NCBI GenBank assembly: GCA_902609855.1
Contig: CACLTL010000001.1
Location: forward strand, 62,001-126,000
Direction: 5' to 3'
DNA length: 64,000 nt
From: an uncultured Pelagibacteraceae bacterium
GTDB lineage: Bacteria > Pseudomonadota > Alphaproteobacteria > Pelagibacterales > Pelagibacteraceae
Under the pieces are notes generated by a model that saw nothing but the letters and a program-made list of their open reading frames with translations, made no database searches and was not told the DNA's origin. Each line of letters starts with the position of its first letter. The first letter of the stretch is position 1. Below, piece after piece: positions 28,044-36,490 of the stretch. The position numbers and the translations under genes were made by a program.

Positions 28044-29090
28044 ATGAAATTACGTAAACTAATATTTATTTTAATTGTTTTTTTTAAAACTGAAACTCTT
28101 TTTTCAAAAAATGACTTGTTTAATGTTAATAATATTAAGTTAGAAAAAAACAATAAAATCACAAATAACTCTCTAACTGAACAAGGAATTAAAAAAGGAT
28201 TTGACAAATTGATAACAAGAGTACTTCTCAAAGAAGACCAAGATATACTCTCAGATTTGAAATTTCCCTCAATTAAACAATTAGTGACGTATTATCAAAT
28301 AACTAATAATTCTGAAGAACCAAATAACGATAAACAAATAAATTTTAATGTAACATTTGATAAAGATAAAATTCATAACTTATTTTATGAAAGAGGAATT
28401 TTATATTCTGAAATATCGGATAAAGAATTATATATTTTACCTATTTTAATAAAAAAAAATGAAATTTTTATTTTTAATAATAATTTTTTTTACAATAACT
28501 GGAATAAGATTTACGAAGATGATCTAATTGAATTTATACTCCCATTAGAAAATATTGAAATTATTCAAAATATAAATAAAAACAAAAATAACTTAATAGA
28601 AATTAATATTACAAATCTCTTCAAAGAATATAAAAACAAAAATTTAGCCTTAGTTTTTATTGAAGAAAATAAAAAAGGAAATAACGCAAAAGCTTACATC
28701 AAATCAATCATACAAGGAAAAAGTATATCAAAAAGTTTAATTTTTAAAAATAATAATTTAAAGGAGGCTAAACTATATGAAGATATTATTATTGAGTCAA
28801 AAAAGGAAATAATTAATTTAGTAAAATCTAAAAACCTTATTGATATTAGAACCCCTTCATTTCTTAATACAAAATTAGACCTAACAAAAAAAGGTAATTT
28901 AGTTGAATTAAATATAAGAGTTAAAAATATTGACTCAATAGAAAATATTTTTGTTCAGGAATTCAATAAAAATTATATGAGTTTAAGAATAAAATATTTA
29001 GGGAAACTAGATAAGTTAATTAATCAATTAAAAAAAGAAAATATAGATTTACAATTAATTAACGATCAATGGTTTATAAAAACATTATAA
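28044..29090 (+). CDS. DUF2066 family exported protein
   Basis: This 348-residue protein has an N-terminal hydrophobic signal (about residues 4-21). The body resembles the DUF2066 family: a segment near LTEQGIKKGFDKLITRVLLKEDQDILSDL followed by QINFNVTFDKDKIHNLFYERGI. Its position beside purM and hdaA fits the arrangement seen in alphaproteobacteria. It is rich in Asn, Lys and Ile. The function of the family is unknown; export to the periplasm is inferred. The stop is 2 bp before the hdaA start. Confidence 0.7.
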   Translation: MKLRKLIFILIVFFKTETLFSKNDLFNVNNIKLEKNNKITNNSLTEQGIKKGFDKLITRVLLKEDQDILSDLKFPSIKQLVTYYQITNNSEEPNNDKQINFNVTFDKDKIHNLFYERGILYSEISDKELYILPILIKKNEIFIFNNNFFYNNWNKIYEDDLIEFILPLENIEIIQNINKNKNNLIEINITNLFKEYKNKNLALVFIEENKKGNNAKAYIKSIIQGKSISKSLIFKNNNLKEAKLYEDIIIESKKEIINLVKSKNLIDIRTPSFLNTKLDLTKKGNLVELNIRVKNIDSIENIFVQEFNKNYMSLRIKYLGKLDKLINQLKKENIDLQLINDQWFIKTL

Positions 29091-29092
29091 AA

Positions 29093-29749
29093 ATGGACCA
29101 ACTAATATTTAAATTTCCATTTTCAAAAAGATATTATGAACAGGATTTTTTCATATCCAGTAATAATTTTTCTGCCTACAAATTAATAGAAAGTTGGCCA
29201 AACTGGCCTGGTAAATGGTTAAATATTTTCGGCTCTACTGGATCTGGTAAGACACACTTAGCTAAAATTTTAGAAAAAAAAATTGAAAAAATAAAAATAA
29301 TTGATGCAAAAAATATAAACAATAAGATTATTCCAGATCTCAATAATTTAGATTGTTTAATTATTGATAGTTTTGATAATAATATTGATGAAAATTTACT
29401 TTATTCAATTTTGAATCAATCAAAACAATTAGAAAATTATGTACTAATAAATTCTACAATGACTATGAGCAAACTTAAGTTTAATTTGAAGGATCTTAGA
29501 TCAAGAATTAGTAGTTTTATATTCATCGGAATCGAATTACCAACTGATGATTTATTAAAAGTTATTATTTCAAAGACACTATCTGATAATCAAATAAATA
29601 TTAATCCAAAGTTATCAGATTTTATAATCAATAATGTGGAGAGGTCATATGAAAAAATGTTTAAATTTCTAAAAGAACTTGATGAGTTGTCTTTATCTAC
29701 TGGAAAATCAATCAATATTAATCTAATAAAAAAAGTATTGAATAAATGA
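29093..29749 (+). CDS. hdaA: DnaA-related regulatory ATPase (HdaA/Hda type)
   Basis: Hda proteins bind the DNA sliding clamp and stimulate ATP hydrolysis by DnaA, which prevents re-initiation. The protein has 218 residues and an AAA+ core: Walker A GSTGSGKTHLA (about 44-54), Walker B-like CLIIDSFD, and a sensor-1 region INSTMTMSKL. It lacks the DNA-binding domain IV of DnaA. The N-terminal QLIFKFPF may contain the clamp-binding motif. I start at the ATG at 29093; a longer frame from 29069 would overlap DUF2066. The order DUF2066-hdaA supports the call. Confidence 0.85.
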   Translation: MDQLIFKFPFSKRYYEQDFFISSNNFSAYKLIESWPNWPGKWLNIFGSTGSGKTHLAKILEKKIEKIKIIDAKNINNKIIPDLNNLDCLIIDSFDNNIDENLLYSILNQSKQLENYVLINSTMTMSKLKFNLKDLRSRISSFIFIGIELPTDDLLKVIISKTLSDNQININPKLSDFIINNVERSYEKMFKFLKELDELSLSTGKSININLIKKVLNK

Positions 29750-31533
29750 ATAAATATAGAACACACAATTGCTCAGAATTAAGTGAAAAAGAGATAAATC
29801 AAAAGGTTGTTATTTCTGGATGGTTACACAGAAAAAGAGACCATGGAAATTTATTATTCATAGATTTACGTGACCATTATGGAATTACACAGTGTGTAAT
29901 TGAAAATAAAAATAATTTTTTTCCAACTCTAGAAAAGTCAAAACCTGAGTCTGTTTTCAAAATTTCTGGCAAAGTAGTTAGAAGAGCAAGTGGAACAGAG
30001 AATTCAGATTTAAAGACTGGTAAGATTGAAATTATGATTGAGTCAGCTGAAGTTTTATCTAATGCAAAAGAATTACCAATGCCAGTTTTTGGTGAACAGG
30101 ACTACCCAGAAGATGTTAGGTTAAAATATAGATTTCTAGATTTAAGAAGAGAAGAAATGCATAAAAACATAGTACTAAGATCAGAAGTAATTTCATTTAT
30201 TCGGTCTGAAATGTTAAAACTCGGTTTTCTTGAATATCAAACTCCAATTTTAACCTCATCAAGCCCTGAAGGAGCTAGAGATTTTCTAGTTCCAAGTAGA
30301 TTAAACCCTGGAAAATTTTATGCATTACCTCAAGCACCACAACAATTTAAACAATTAATTATGGTTTCTGGTTTTGATAAATATTTTCAAATAGCGCCAT
30401 GTTTTAGAGATGAAGATGCAAGAGCAGACAGAAGTCCAGGTGAATTTTACCAATTAGATTTAGAAATGTCTTTTGTTGAACAAGAGGATGTTTTCAAAGT
30501 TGTAGAAAAATTAATGGTTAATTTATTCAAAAAATTTTCGTCAAAAAAATTATTAAATAATATATTTCCAAGAATTTCATTTAAAGATACTATGATTAAA
30601 TATGGGACTGATAAACCAGATTTAAGAAACCCATTGATAATTCAGGATATTACTGAATTATTTAAAAGAGACGATGTTAAATTTGATATATTTAAAAAGT
30701 TAGTAAAAAAAGGTTCGATAGTAAGGGCAATAATTACTAAAAATACAAAAGATAAACCCAGAAGTTTTTTTGACAATATTGACAAATGGGCAAAAGAACA
30801 GGGAGCTTCCGGTTTAGCATATTTTACCTTAGAGAAAGACGGAGAGGTTAAAGGTAAGGGGCCAGTTGGTAAATTTTTTGGAAAAGACTCACTATTAGAA
30901 TTAATGAATATATGTAAAGCAGAAATAGGAGACAGTGTTTTCCTCGCATGCGGTAAAGAAAAGGAAGTTCAAAAAATACTTTCTACAGCTAGAAATAAAA
31001 TTGCGCAAGACTTAGATATAATTGATAAGGACACATTTGCTTTTTGCTGGATAGTTGATTATCCAATGTATGAATTAGATGAAATTTCTAATAAAATTAT
31101 TTTTAGTCATAATCCATTTTCGATGCCACAAGGTAAAATTGAAGAGTTAGATTTTAGTAAGCCACTAGAAATTAAAGCTTTTCAATATGATATTGTCTGT
31201 AATGGAATAGAATTGTCATCTGGGGCTATAAGAAATCATATACCAGAGCTTATGTATAAATTATTTTCTATAGCTGGATATAGTGAAAAAAAAGTTAATG
31301 AGAAATTTAGTGGGATGATAAATGCTTTTAGTTATGGAGCACCACCTCATGGAGGAATAGCTCCTGGTATTGATAGAATTGTCATGTTACTAGCAGGCAA
31401 AGAAAATATTAGAGAAGTAACTTTGTTTCCAATGAATCAAAATGCTCAAGATTTGATGATGAAAGCTCCTTCTGATGTAGATGATGCTCAATTAAAGGAG
31501 CTTAGCATAAAGAAAGATATTAAAAAAAGCTAG
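29746..31533 (+). CDS. aspS: Aspartyl-tRNA synthetase
   Basis: AspS charges tRNA-Asp (class II synthetase). The N-terminal OB fold is at residues 1-105 ([23 protein letters not shown]). The catalytic core has motif 2 [20 protein letters not shown], a bacterial GAD insertion domain in the middle, and motif 3 [13 protein letters not shown] near the end. Length is 595 residues, the standard bacterial size. Many alphaproteobacterial AspRS enzymes are non-discriminating and also charge tRNA-Asn; the sequence alone does not settle that here. It overlaps hdaA by 4 bp and shares a CTAG double stop with the next gene. Confidence 0.96.
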   Translation: MNKYRTHNCSELSEKEINQKVVISGWLHRKRDHGNLLFIDLRDHYGITQCVIENKNNFFPTLEKSKPESVFKISGKVVRRASGTENSDLKTGKIEIMIESAEVLSNAKELPMPVFGEQDYPEDVRLKYRFLDLRREEMHKNIVLRSEVISFIRSEMLKLGFLEYQTPILTSSSPEGARDFLVPSRLNPGKFYALPQAPQQFKQLIMVSGFDKYFQIAPCFRDEDARADRSPGEFYQLDLEMSFVEQEDVFKVVEKLMVNLFKKFSSKKLLNNIFPRISFKDTMIKYGTDKPDLRNPLIIQDITELFKRDDVKFDIFKKLVKKGSIVRAIITKNTKDKPRSFFDNIDKWAKEQGASGLAYFTLEKDGEVKGKGPVGKFFGKDSLLELMNICKAEIGDSVFLACGKEKEVQKILSTARNKIAQDLDIIDKDTFAFCWIVDYPMYELDEISNKIIFSHNPFSMPQGKIEELDFSKPLEIKAFQYDIVCNGIELSSGAIRNHIPELMYKLFSIAGYSEKKVNEKFSGMINAFSYGAPPHGGIAPGIDRIVMLLAGKENIREVTLFPMNQNAQDLMMKAPSDVDDAQLKELSIKKDIKKS

Positions 31534-32348
31534 TTTTTGGTTTTTAGATTTATACGAACGTCGGTAAGATCTACTAATTTTTCTTCGTAGTTGCTTCTAA
31601 CAAAACCCTTAGATGTAATATTTTTTACAATTTTAAGAAATTTGTCGTCCTCATCCTCTATTAAATTGCTTTTTACACTAGCAATTGAAGGTGTATGCGC
31701 CAACTCTTCTTTGCCTAAATAAGAAATTGCTAATTCTCTGAAAACATAATCAAGAATAGATGAGGCACTTAATATTCTATCATTACCGTTAACGTTACCC
31801 GATGGCTCAAACTTAGTATCAATAAAGGCGTCAACATATTCTTCAAGTGGAACTCCATATTGCAAACCTAAAGAAATTGCTATTGCAAAATTATTCATCA
31901 TTGCTTTCACAAGTTCACCTTCTTTATTTGTATCAATAAAAATCTCACCAATTTTTCCATCATCATATTCTCCAGTGTGTAGATATACTTTGTGATCACC
32001 TATCTGAGCCTTTTGAATGTAACCTTTTCGTCTATCTGGCATTTTAAATCTTGAATTATTTTTTATCTTAAGATTTGTTGAGGAAGACTCTTGGTTTTTT
32101 TTAGAGTTTTTTAAATGATCAGAAAAACCTTTAGTTACAGCACTCTCTAATTTTGTATTTCCGGTTTTTTCATCATTTTTTGCACCTATTTTTTTAGTTT
32201 TTCTGTTATTCAATTTAACGTCAATAACTTCAACATCTCCATCTGTTCTCTGATCTATTTTAGACAGTTCTGCATCATCTAAATTGTTTAATGTATGTAC
32301 AGTTTTAAAAGTGCACGTATAGTAAGTTTCAACAATGTATTTTTTCAT
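31530..32348 (-). CDS. Stand-alone protein resembling the C-terminal domain of B12-dependent ribonucleotide reductase (NrdJ)
   Basis: This protein has 272 residues. Residues about 103-222 ([84 protein letters not shown]) closely resemble the C-terminal TSCPD-type region that ends alphaproteobacterial class II ribonucleotide reductases. The catalytic barrel is absent, and there is no room for one in the neighbouring DNA. The N-terminal 60 residues and a Ser/Asn/Lys linker are unlike NrdJ. It could be a regulatory or substrate-handling subunit acting in trans, or a domain with a new use. It stands alone, with its own upstream element (see 32388-32402). Confidence 0.7.
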   Translation of the reverse strand: MKKYIVETYYTCTFKTVHTLNNLDDAELSKIDQRTDGDVEVIDVKLNNRKTKKIGAKNDEKTGNTKLESAVTKGFSDHLKNSKKNQESSSTNLKIKNNSRFKMPDRRKGYIQKAQIGDHKVYLHTGEYDDGKIGEIFIDTNKEGELVKAMMNNFAIAISLGLQYGVPLEEYVDAFIDTKFEPSGNVNGNDRILSASSILDYVFRELAISYLGKEELAHTPSIASVKSNLIEDEDDKFLKIVKNITSKGFVRSNYEEKLVDLTDVRINLKTKN

Positions 32349-32387
32349 AATTTTACGGAATCTCTTTATTAAAATATATATTAATTG

Positions 32388-32402
32388 TATAAGGTGTCTA
32401 TT
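32388..32402 (-). repeat. 15-bp element shared with glnA upstream region (copy 1)
   Basis: On the minus strand it reads AATAGACACCTTATA. The identical 15 bases occur at 54815-54829, upstream of glnA. In both places the element ends 39 bp before the start codon of the minus-strand gene. It is probably part of a promoter or the start of the leader; which of the two cannot be decided from sequence. Confidence 0.55.
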
Positions 32403-32404
32403 AT

Positions 32405-32423
32405 TTAATAATTCAATTATTAA
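32405..32423. promoter_or_regulatory. 19-bp perfect palindrome in divergent intergenic region
   Basis: TTAATAATT and AATTATTAA flank a single central C at 32414. It lies between the NrdJ-like gene (-) and the NDUFA12 gene (+), 24 bp upstream of the latter's start. A 9-bp perfect arm fits a dimeric regulator operator, but it is A/T-only in AT-rich DNA. Confidence 0.35.
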
Positions 32424-32447
32424 TTGTGTGGATTTAAAATTACTTAT

Positions 32448-32798
32448 ATGATTCTAAAAATTATTTTTACATGGTGGAGCAGACAAACTTTTGGAACTTT
32501 TTTAAAAACTTTATTCTTTGGAAAATTTGTAGGTTCTGACGAGTTAGGAAATAAGTATTATCAAAATAGGAAAAATGAACGCTGGGTAATTTATTCTAAT
32601 AATATTGAAGCCACGAAAATCACCTCAGACTGGTATTTATGGATGCACCACACAACAGATAAAATTCCAGATACTAAAGAAACTAAACATCCCTGGCAAA
32701 AAAAACATTTAGAAAATCAAACAGGAACCAATAACAGCTACAAACCAGTTAAAATAAGAAAAAGTGAAAATATAAAAAAATATGAAACTTGGAAATAG
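32448..32798 (+). CDS. NDUFA12-family accessory subunit of NADH:ubiquinone oxidoreductase (complex I)
   Basis: This is a small 116-residue homologue of mitochondrial B17.2/NDUFA12, an accessory subunit found on complex I of alphaproteobacteria. Diagnostic segments: [28 protein letters not shown] and the W-x-x-W-x-H-H-T-x-D-x-x-P motif ([13 protein letters not shown]), plus HPWQKKH. I chose the ATG at 32448; a TTG eight codons upstream is also open but has no family support. It overlaps the DUF2155 gene by 17 bp, a pairing common in alphaproteobacteria. Confidence 0.9.
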   Translation: MILKIIFTWWSRQTFGTFLKTLFFGKFVGSDELGNKYYQNRKNERWVIYSNNIEATKITSDWYLWMHHTTDKIPDTKETKHPWQKKHLENQTGTNNSYKPVKIRKSENIKKYETWK

Positions 32799-33285
32799 AA
32801 TTATTTTAATCTTAATTTTGTCTTTCTTTTCTGCAAAAGTGTCGTTAGCGGAAGATAAAATTTTATCAACCCCTTTAATTAATGTTGAAGAAATAGCTCC
32901 AAGTTTTGAAGAGCTTGAAGAAGATAATGAAAATATTTCTAATAATAAAAATTTAAAAGAAAAAAAAGATATTTCATCTTTAAAATCATCCCAAGCAGTT
33001 TTAATTGGACTTGATAAAATTACTGCTAAATCTTCAGAATTGATTGTAAATCTGAATGAGATTAAAAAATTCGGACCACTGGAAATTAAAATTTTAAAAT
33101 GTGGTAAAATAAGACTTAATAATAAAACTGACAGTGTAGCGTATATGCAAGTTAAAGATCTTACAAAAAATGAAAACGATCAAGTATTTATCTTTAACGG
33201 TTGGACATTTGCATCCGATCCAAGTTTAACTCCTTTTGATCACGCAATATATGATCTGCAATTACTTAATTGTAATAAAGCTTAA
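32782..33285 (+). CDS. DUF2155 family exported protein
   Basis: This 167-residue protein has a signal peptide (about 1-23, cleavage near SLAED). An acidic, Ser/Lys-rich linker is followed by the DUF2155 domain from about residue 70: AVLIGLDKITAKSSELIVN, the cysteine segment LKCGKIR, and FNGWTFASDPSLTPFDHAIYDLQLLNC. Two cysteines may form a disulfide in the periplasm. Function is unknown. Adjacent to NDUFA12 as in relatives. The stop is shared (TTAA) with convergent accC. Confidence 0.85.
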   Translation: MKLGNRIILILILSFFSAKVSLAEDKILSTPLINVEEIAPSFEELEEDNENISNNKNLKEKKDISSLKSSQAVLIGLDKITAKSSELIVNLNEIKKFGPLEIKILKCGKIRLNNKTDSVAYMQVKDLTKNENDQVFIFNGWTFASDPSLTPFDHAIYDLQLLNCNKA

Positions 33286-34619
33286 TAGAACTTTTCTTTA
33301 CTTAACCAATTTGTATCAAAATCGGAGTCAATGAATTTTTTATGCTTTAGAATTTTTTTATGTAGATCAATTGTTGTAGTTATCCCTTCCAATACAAATT
33401 CATCAAGCGATCTTAACGTTCTTTGAATTGCTTCAGTCCTATTTCTTCCTTTACATATAACCTTAGCAATCAAGCTGTCATAATAAGGGGTAACTTTACA
33501 ACCTTGAAATACTGATCCATCAACTCTTGTTCTAAAACCAGAAGGTTGGTGGCAAACGCTGATTGTCCCCGGACTAGGTTGAAAATCTAAAGCAGGGTTT
33601 TCAGCGTTTATTCTACATTCTATCGTATGGCCTCTAGGATTTATATCACTTTGTTTTAGAGCTGTATTACCCGTAAAAGCAATCCAGAGTTGCTCTTTTA
33701 CTATATCAATTCCTGTTTGTACTTCCGTTACTGGATGCTCGACTTGAACTCTTGTATTCATTTCTAAAAAATAAAATTTTCCTTTCTCATAGATAAATTC
33801 AACAGTTCCAGCGCCTTCGTAATTAATTTGTTCAACCATTTTTATAGTTTTTTCAAAAAGGTCTTTTCTTATTTCGTCAGTAAGGACTGGACTGGGTGTT
33901 TCTTCAATTAATTTTTGATGTCTTCTTTGCACTGAACAATCTCTTTCCGCTAAATGAACAGTTTTATTTTTACCTGACATTACTTGAACTTCGATATGTC
34001 TTGGATTTTTAAAATATTTCTCTATATATAATTCATCATTATTAAAAAATTTTTTTGCTTCAGATTTAGCTGTTAAAAATAAATTTTTTAATTGACTTTC
34101 TTCATCAACAATCTTCATTCCTTTTCCACCGCCACCTCCAGCAGCTTTTATTAAAATTGGATAACCAATGGCTTTACATATTGATTTAGCTTCTTCAAAA
34201 GATTTCACTCCACCCTCTGAACCTTCGATTACAGGCAATCCAAATTTTTTTGCTATTCTTTTTGCTTCAATTTTATCACCCATTTTTGATATTATTTCAG
34301 CACTTGGACCAATAAATTTAATACCGTGTTTATTTACAATTTCAGAAAATTTGGCATTTTCAGATAAAAAACCATAACCAGGATGAATTGCTTCAGCACC
34401 AGTCAAATCTACTGCTGACATTATAGATGAAATGTTTAAATAACTATTTTGAGGTTGATGTGATCCTATGCAAACACTTTCATCAGCTAGTCTGACATGC
34501 ATTGACTCTGCATCAACATCAGAATGAACAGCAACAGTTTTTATTCCCCACTCTTTACAAGCTCTTATAACTCTAACAGCTATTTCACCTCTATTAGCTA
34601 TTAAAACTTTTTTGAACAT
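33282..34619 (-). CDS. accC: Acetyl-CoA carboxylase, biotin carboxylase subunit
   Basis: AccC carboxylates biotin on AccB using ATP and bicarbonate, the first half-reaction of malonyl-CoA synthesis. Biotin carboxylase N-domain (MFKKVLIANRGEIAVRVIRAC), ATP-grasp glycine loop KAAGGGGGKGMK, metal-binding EMNTRVQVEHPVTE, and the C-terminal domain with INAENP are all present. Length is 445 residues, as in E. coli. It lies 6 bp downstream of accB, the usual accB-accC pair, and supplies malonyl-CoA for FabD. Confidence 0.97.
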   Translation of the reverse strand: MFKKVLIANRGEIAVRVIRACKEWGIKTVAVHSDVDAESMHVRLADESVCIGSHQPQNSYLNISSIMSAVDLTGAEAIHPGYGFLSENAKFSEIVNKHGIKFIGPSAEIISKMGDKIEAKRIAKKFGLPVIEGSEGGVKSFEEAKSICKAIGYPILIKAAGGGGGKGMKIVDEESQLKNLFLTAKSEAKKFFNNDELYIEKYFKNPRHIEVQVMSGKNKTVHLAERDCSVQRRHQKLIEETPSPVLTDEIRKDLFEKTIKMVEQINYEGAGTVEFIYEKGKFYFLEMNTRVQVEHPVTEVQTGIDIVKEQLWIAFTGNTALKQSDINPRGHTIECRINAENPALDFQPSPGTISVCHQPSGFRTRVDGSVFQGCKVTPYYDSLIAKVICKGRNRTEAIQRTLRSLDEFVLEGITTTIDLHKKILKHKKFIDSDFDTNWLSKEKFY

Positions 34620-34625
34620 TATTGT

Positions 34626-35051
34626 TTATTTAAGAATGACTAAAGTTTGTCCGAACTCGACTGGCTGCCCGTCTTCAACTAAAATTTTTTTTACTTCACC
34701 ATCCGAAGTTGAAGGAACATGATTCATGGTTTTCATCGCTTCAACAATCATTACTGTTTGACCTTTTTTTATTTTATCTCCAACTTCAACAAATTTTTTA
34801 GCACCAGGCTCTGCAGCTAAATAAGCCGTCCCTATAATTGGAGATTTTATTCTTATTCCATCACTTTCATCTGAAGACTGAAGAACAGCTTTATTTGGTG
34901 GAACTACAGCACTTGTTTTTATTTGTTCAATTCCTCTAGAGGCTTTAGATACTTTAATTTTTGTTTGACCTTCCTGATATTCTAACTCTGTTAATTCAAA
35001 TTCTTTAAGGTTATCCACTAACTCTTTAATTAATTTTTTATCAATTTTCAT
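34626..35051 (-). CDS. accB: Acetyl-CoA carboxylase, biotin carboxyl carrier protein
   Basis: AccB carries the carboxybiotin between AccC and the carboxyltransferase. The biotinylated lysine is K107 in VEAMKTMNHV; the thumb-like SPIIGTAYLAAEPGAKKFVEVGD is conserved. Before it lies an N-terminal helix and a flexible Ser/Pro-containing linker (about 40-65). Length is 141 residues. The start overlaps the aroQ stop by 4 bp, so aroQ-accB-accC is one transcript. Confidence 0.96.
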   Translation of the reverse strand: MKIDKKLIKELVDNLKEFELTELEYQEGQTKIKVSKASRGIEQIKTSAVVPPNKAVLQSSDESDGIRIKSPIIGTAYLAAEPGAKKFVEVGDKIKKGQTVMIVEAMKTMNHVPSTSDGEVKKILVEDGQPVEFGQTLVILK

Positions 35052-35485
35052 TTTTTTAAAAATTTATTCATTGCACTTAGAGACATTTCATATCCATCTG
35101 CTCCAAAACCGCAGATAATCCCATTAGCAATTTTACTAATTAGAGATTTATGCCTGAATTCTTCTCTATTATAAATATTACTAATATGCAATTCTATAAT
35201 TGGAATTTTCAATATTTTCAAGGCATCATGAATAGCTACAGAAGTATGAGTATACCCTCCAGCATTAATGATTAAACCATCTTGATTATTTCTTGAACTT
35301 TGAATCTTTTCTACTAATTCTCCTTCAATATTAGACTGGAACATGCTCAACTTTATATCGTTTTTATTTGCATATTCATTACAAATTTTTTCAATATCCT
35401 TTAAGGTAAAATTCCCATATTGATTTTTTTCTCTTTCGCCTAAAAGGTTGAGGTTTGGACCATTAAGAATTATAATTTTATTCAT
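35048..35485 (-). CDS. aroQ: 3-dehydroquinate dehydratase, type II
   Basis: AroQ dehydrates 3-dehydroquinate in the shikimate pathway to aromatic amino acids. The type II signature IIILNGPNLNLLGERE opens the protein, followed by catalytic Y23 (QYG), the NAGGYTHTS loop and the ELHISN histidine. I start at the ATG at 35485 (145 residues); the longer frame begins at a TTG three codons earlier. The start is only 26 bp from that of divergent thiS. Confidence 0.95.
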   Translation of the reverse strand: MNKIIILNGPNLNLLGEREKNQYGNFTLKDIEKICNEYANKNDIKLSMFQSNIEGELVEKIQSSRNNQDGLIINAGGYTHTSVAIHDALKILKIPIIELHISNIYNREEFRHKSLISKIANGIICGFGADGYEMSLSAMNKFLKK

Positions 35486-35511
35486 AAATTTCAATATTGA
35501 ATAACTTAATT

Positions 35512-35715
35512 ATGGCAAAAATACAATTAAATGGAAAAAAAGTCGTCATTAAATCTAATTATTCAATATTAGATCTTTTAAAAAAATATAAACTAGCAGA
35601 CAATAAAGTTGCAGTAGAACATAATGGAACAATAGTACCAAAAACTAATTATAAGAAAAAACATTTAAAAAATAATGACAAAGTTGAAATCGTGCATTTT
35701 ATAGGCGGGGGATAA
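35512..35715 (+). CDS. thiS: Thiamine biosynthesis sulfur carrier protein ThiS
   Basis: ThiS is a small ubiquitin-like protein whose C-terminal Gly-Gly is converted to a thiocarboxylate that donates sulfur to the thiazole ring. It has 67 residues, starting at the ATG at 35512, with the beta-grasp start [10 protein letters not shown] and an ending of IVHFIGGG, which keeps the needed C-terminal diglycine. thiG follows after one base, the classic pair. No TPP riboswitch is possible in the 26-bp upstream gap. Confidence 0.93.
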   Translation: MAKIQLNGKKVVIKSNYSILDLLKKYKLADNKVAVEHNGTIVPKTNYKKKHLKNNDKVEIVHFIGGG

Positions 35716-35716
35716 A

Positions 35717-36490
35717 TTGAAAAAAGATATTTTTAAAGTTGCAGGAAAATCTCTCAAATCCAGATTAATTGTAGGAACTGGAAAATATAAAAATTTTTCA
35801 GAAACCGCTAAAGCTATTAACGCCTCTGGTGCAGATATGGTAACTGTTGCTGTAAGGAGAGTAAATATATTAGATAAGAAAAAACCAATTTTAACTGACT
35901 ACCTTAATCCAAAAAAAATTATTTTTTTACCAAATACCGCAGGATGTTTTAATTCTGAAGAAGCTTTAAGAACTTTAAGATTAGCAAGAGAAATGGGTGG
36001 ATGGAAATTAGTAAAACTAGAGGTTTTAGGAGATAAAAAAACTCTTTATCCCAATATGATAGAAACTATCAAATCTACTAAAATTTTAGTTAAAGAGGGT
36101 TTTAAAGTAATGGTTTATTGCACGGATGATCCCTTACTAGCTAAAAAATTAGAAGATAATGGCGCCTCAGCAATTATGCCTTTGGCTTCACCAATTGGTT
36201 CAGGTTTAGGTTTACAAAATAAAGTTAATATTTCTTTAATAATAAAACAATCTAAAGTACCAGTAATAGTCGATGCTGGTATTGGAACAGCATCAGACGC
36301 TACTATCGCCATGGAACTAGGATGTGATGGCGTTTTAATTAATAGTGCTATCGCTAATGCTAATAAGCCCGTTTTAATGGCTAAAGCTTTTAAAGATGCA
36401 GTTATTTCTGGAAGAAATTCGTATTTGGCTGGAAGAATGAATAAAAATTACTTTGCAACAGCAAGCTCACCAACTAAAGGTTTAATTTAA
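35717..36490 (+). CDS. thiG: Thiazole synthase
   Basis: ThiG builds thiazole phosphate from DXP, dehydroglycine and ThiS thiocarboxylate. It is a TIM barrel with the family segments [20 protein letters not shown], the Schiff-base lysine in [11 protein letters not shown], and [11 protein letters not shown] and [10 protein letters not shown] for phosphate binding. Length is 257 residues. The start is a TTG at 35717, one base after the thiS stop; no better ATG is available. The stop is shared (TTAA) with convergent rne. No HMP-pyrimidine synthesis gene (thiC) is nearby. Confidence 0.94.
   Translation: MKKDIFKVAGKSLKSRLIVGTGKYKNFSETAKAINASGADMVTVAVRRVNILDKKKPILTDYLNPKKIIFLPNTAGCFNSEEALRTLRLAREMGGWKLVKLEVLGDKKTLYPNMIETIKSTKILVKEGFKVMVYCTDDPLLAKKLEDNGASAIMPLASPIGSGLGLQNKVNISLIIKQSKVPVIVDAGIGTASDATIAMELGCDGVLINSAIANANKPVLMAKAFKDAVISGRNSYLAGRMNKNYFATASSPTKGLI

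Noticed and set aside
35486-35511. TPP riboswitch upstream of thiS
   Set aside because: The gap is 26 bp, too short for the aptamer, and no conserved TPP-core sequence is seen in the adjacent coding DNA.
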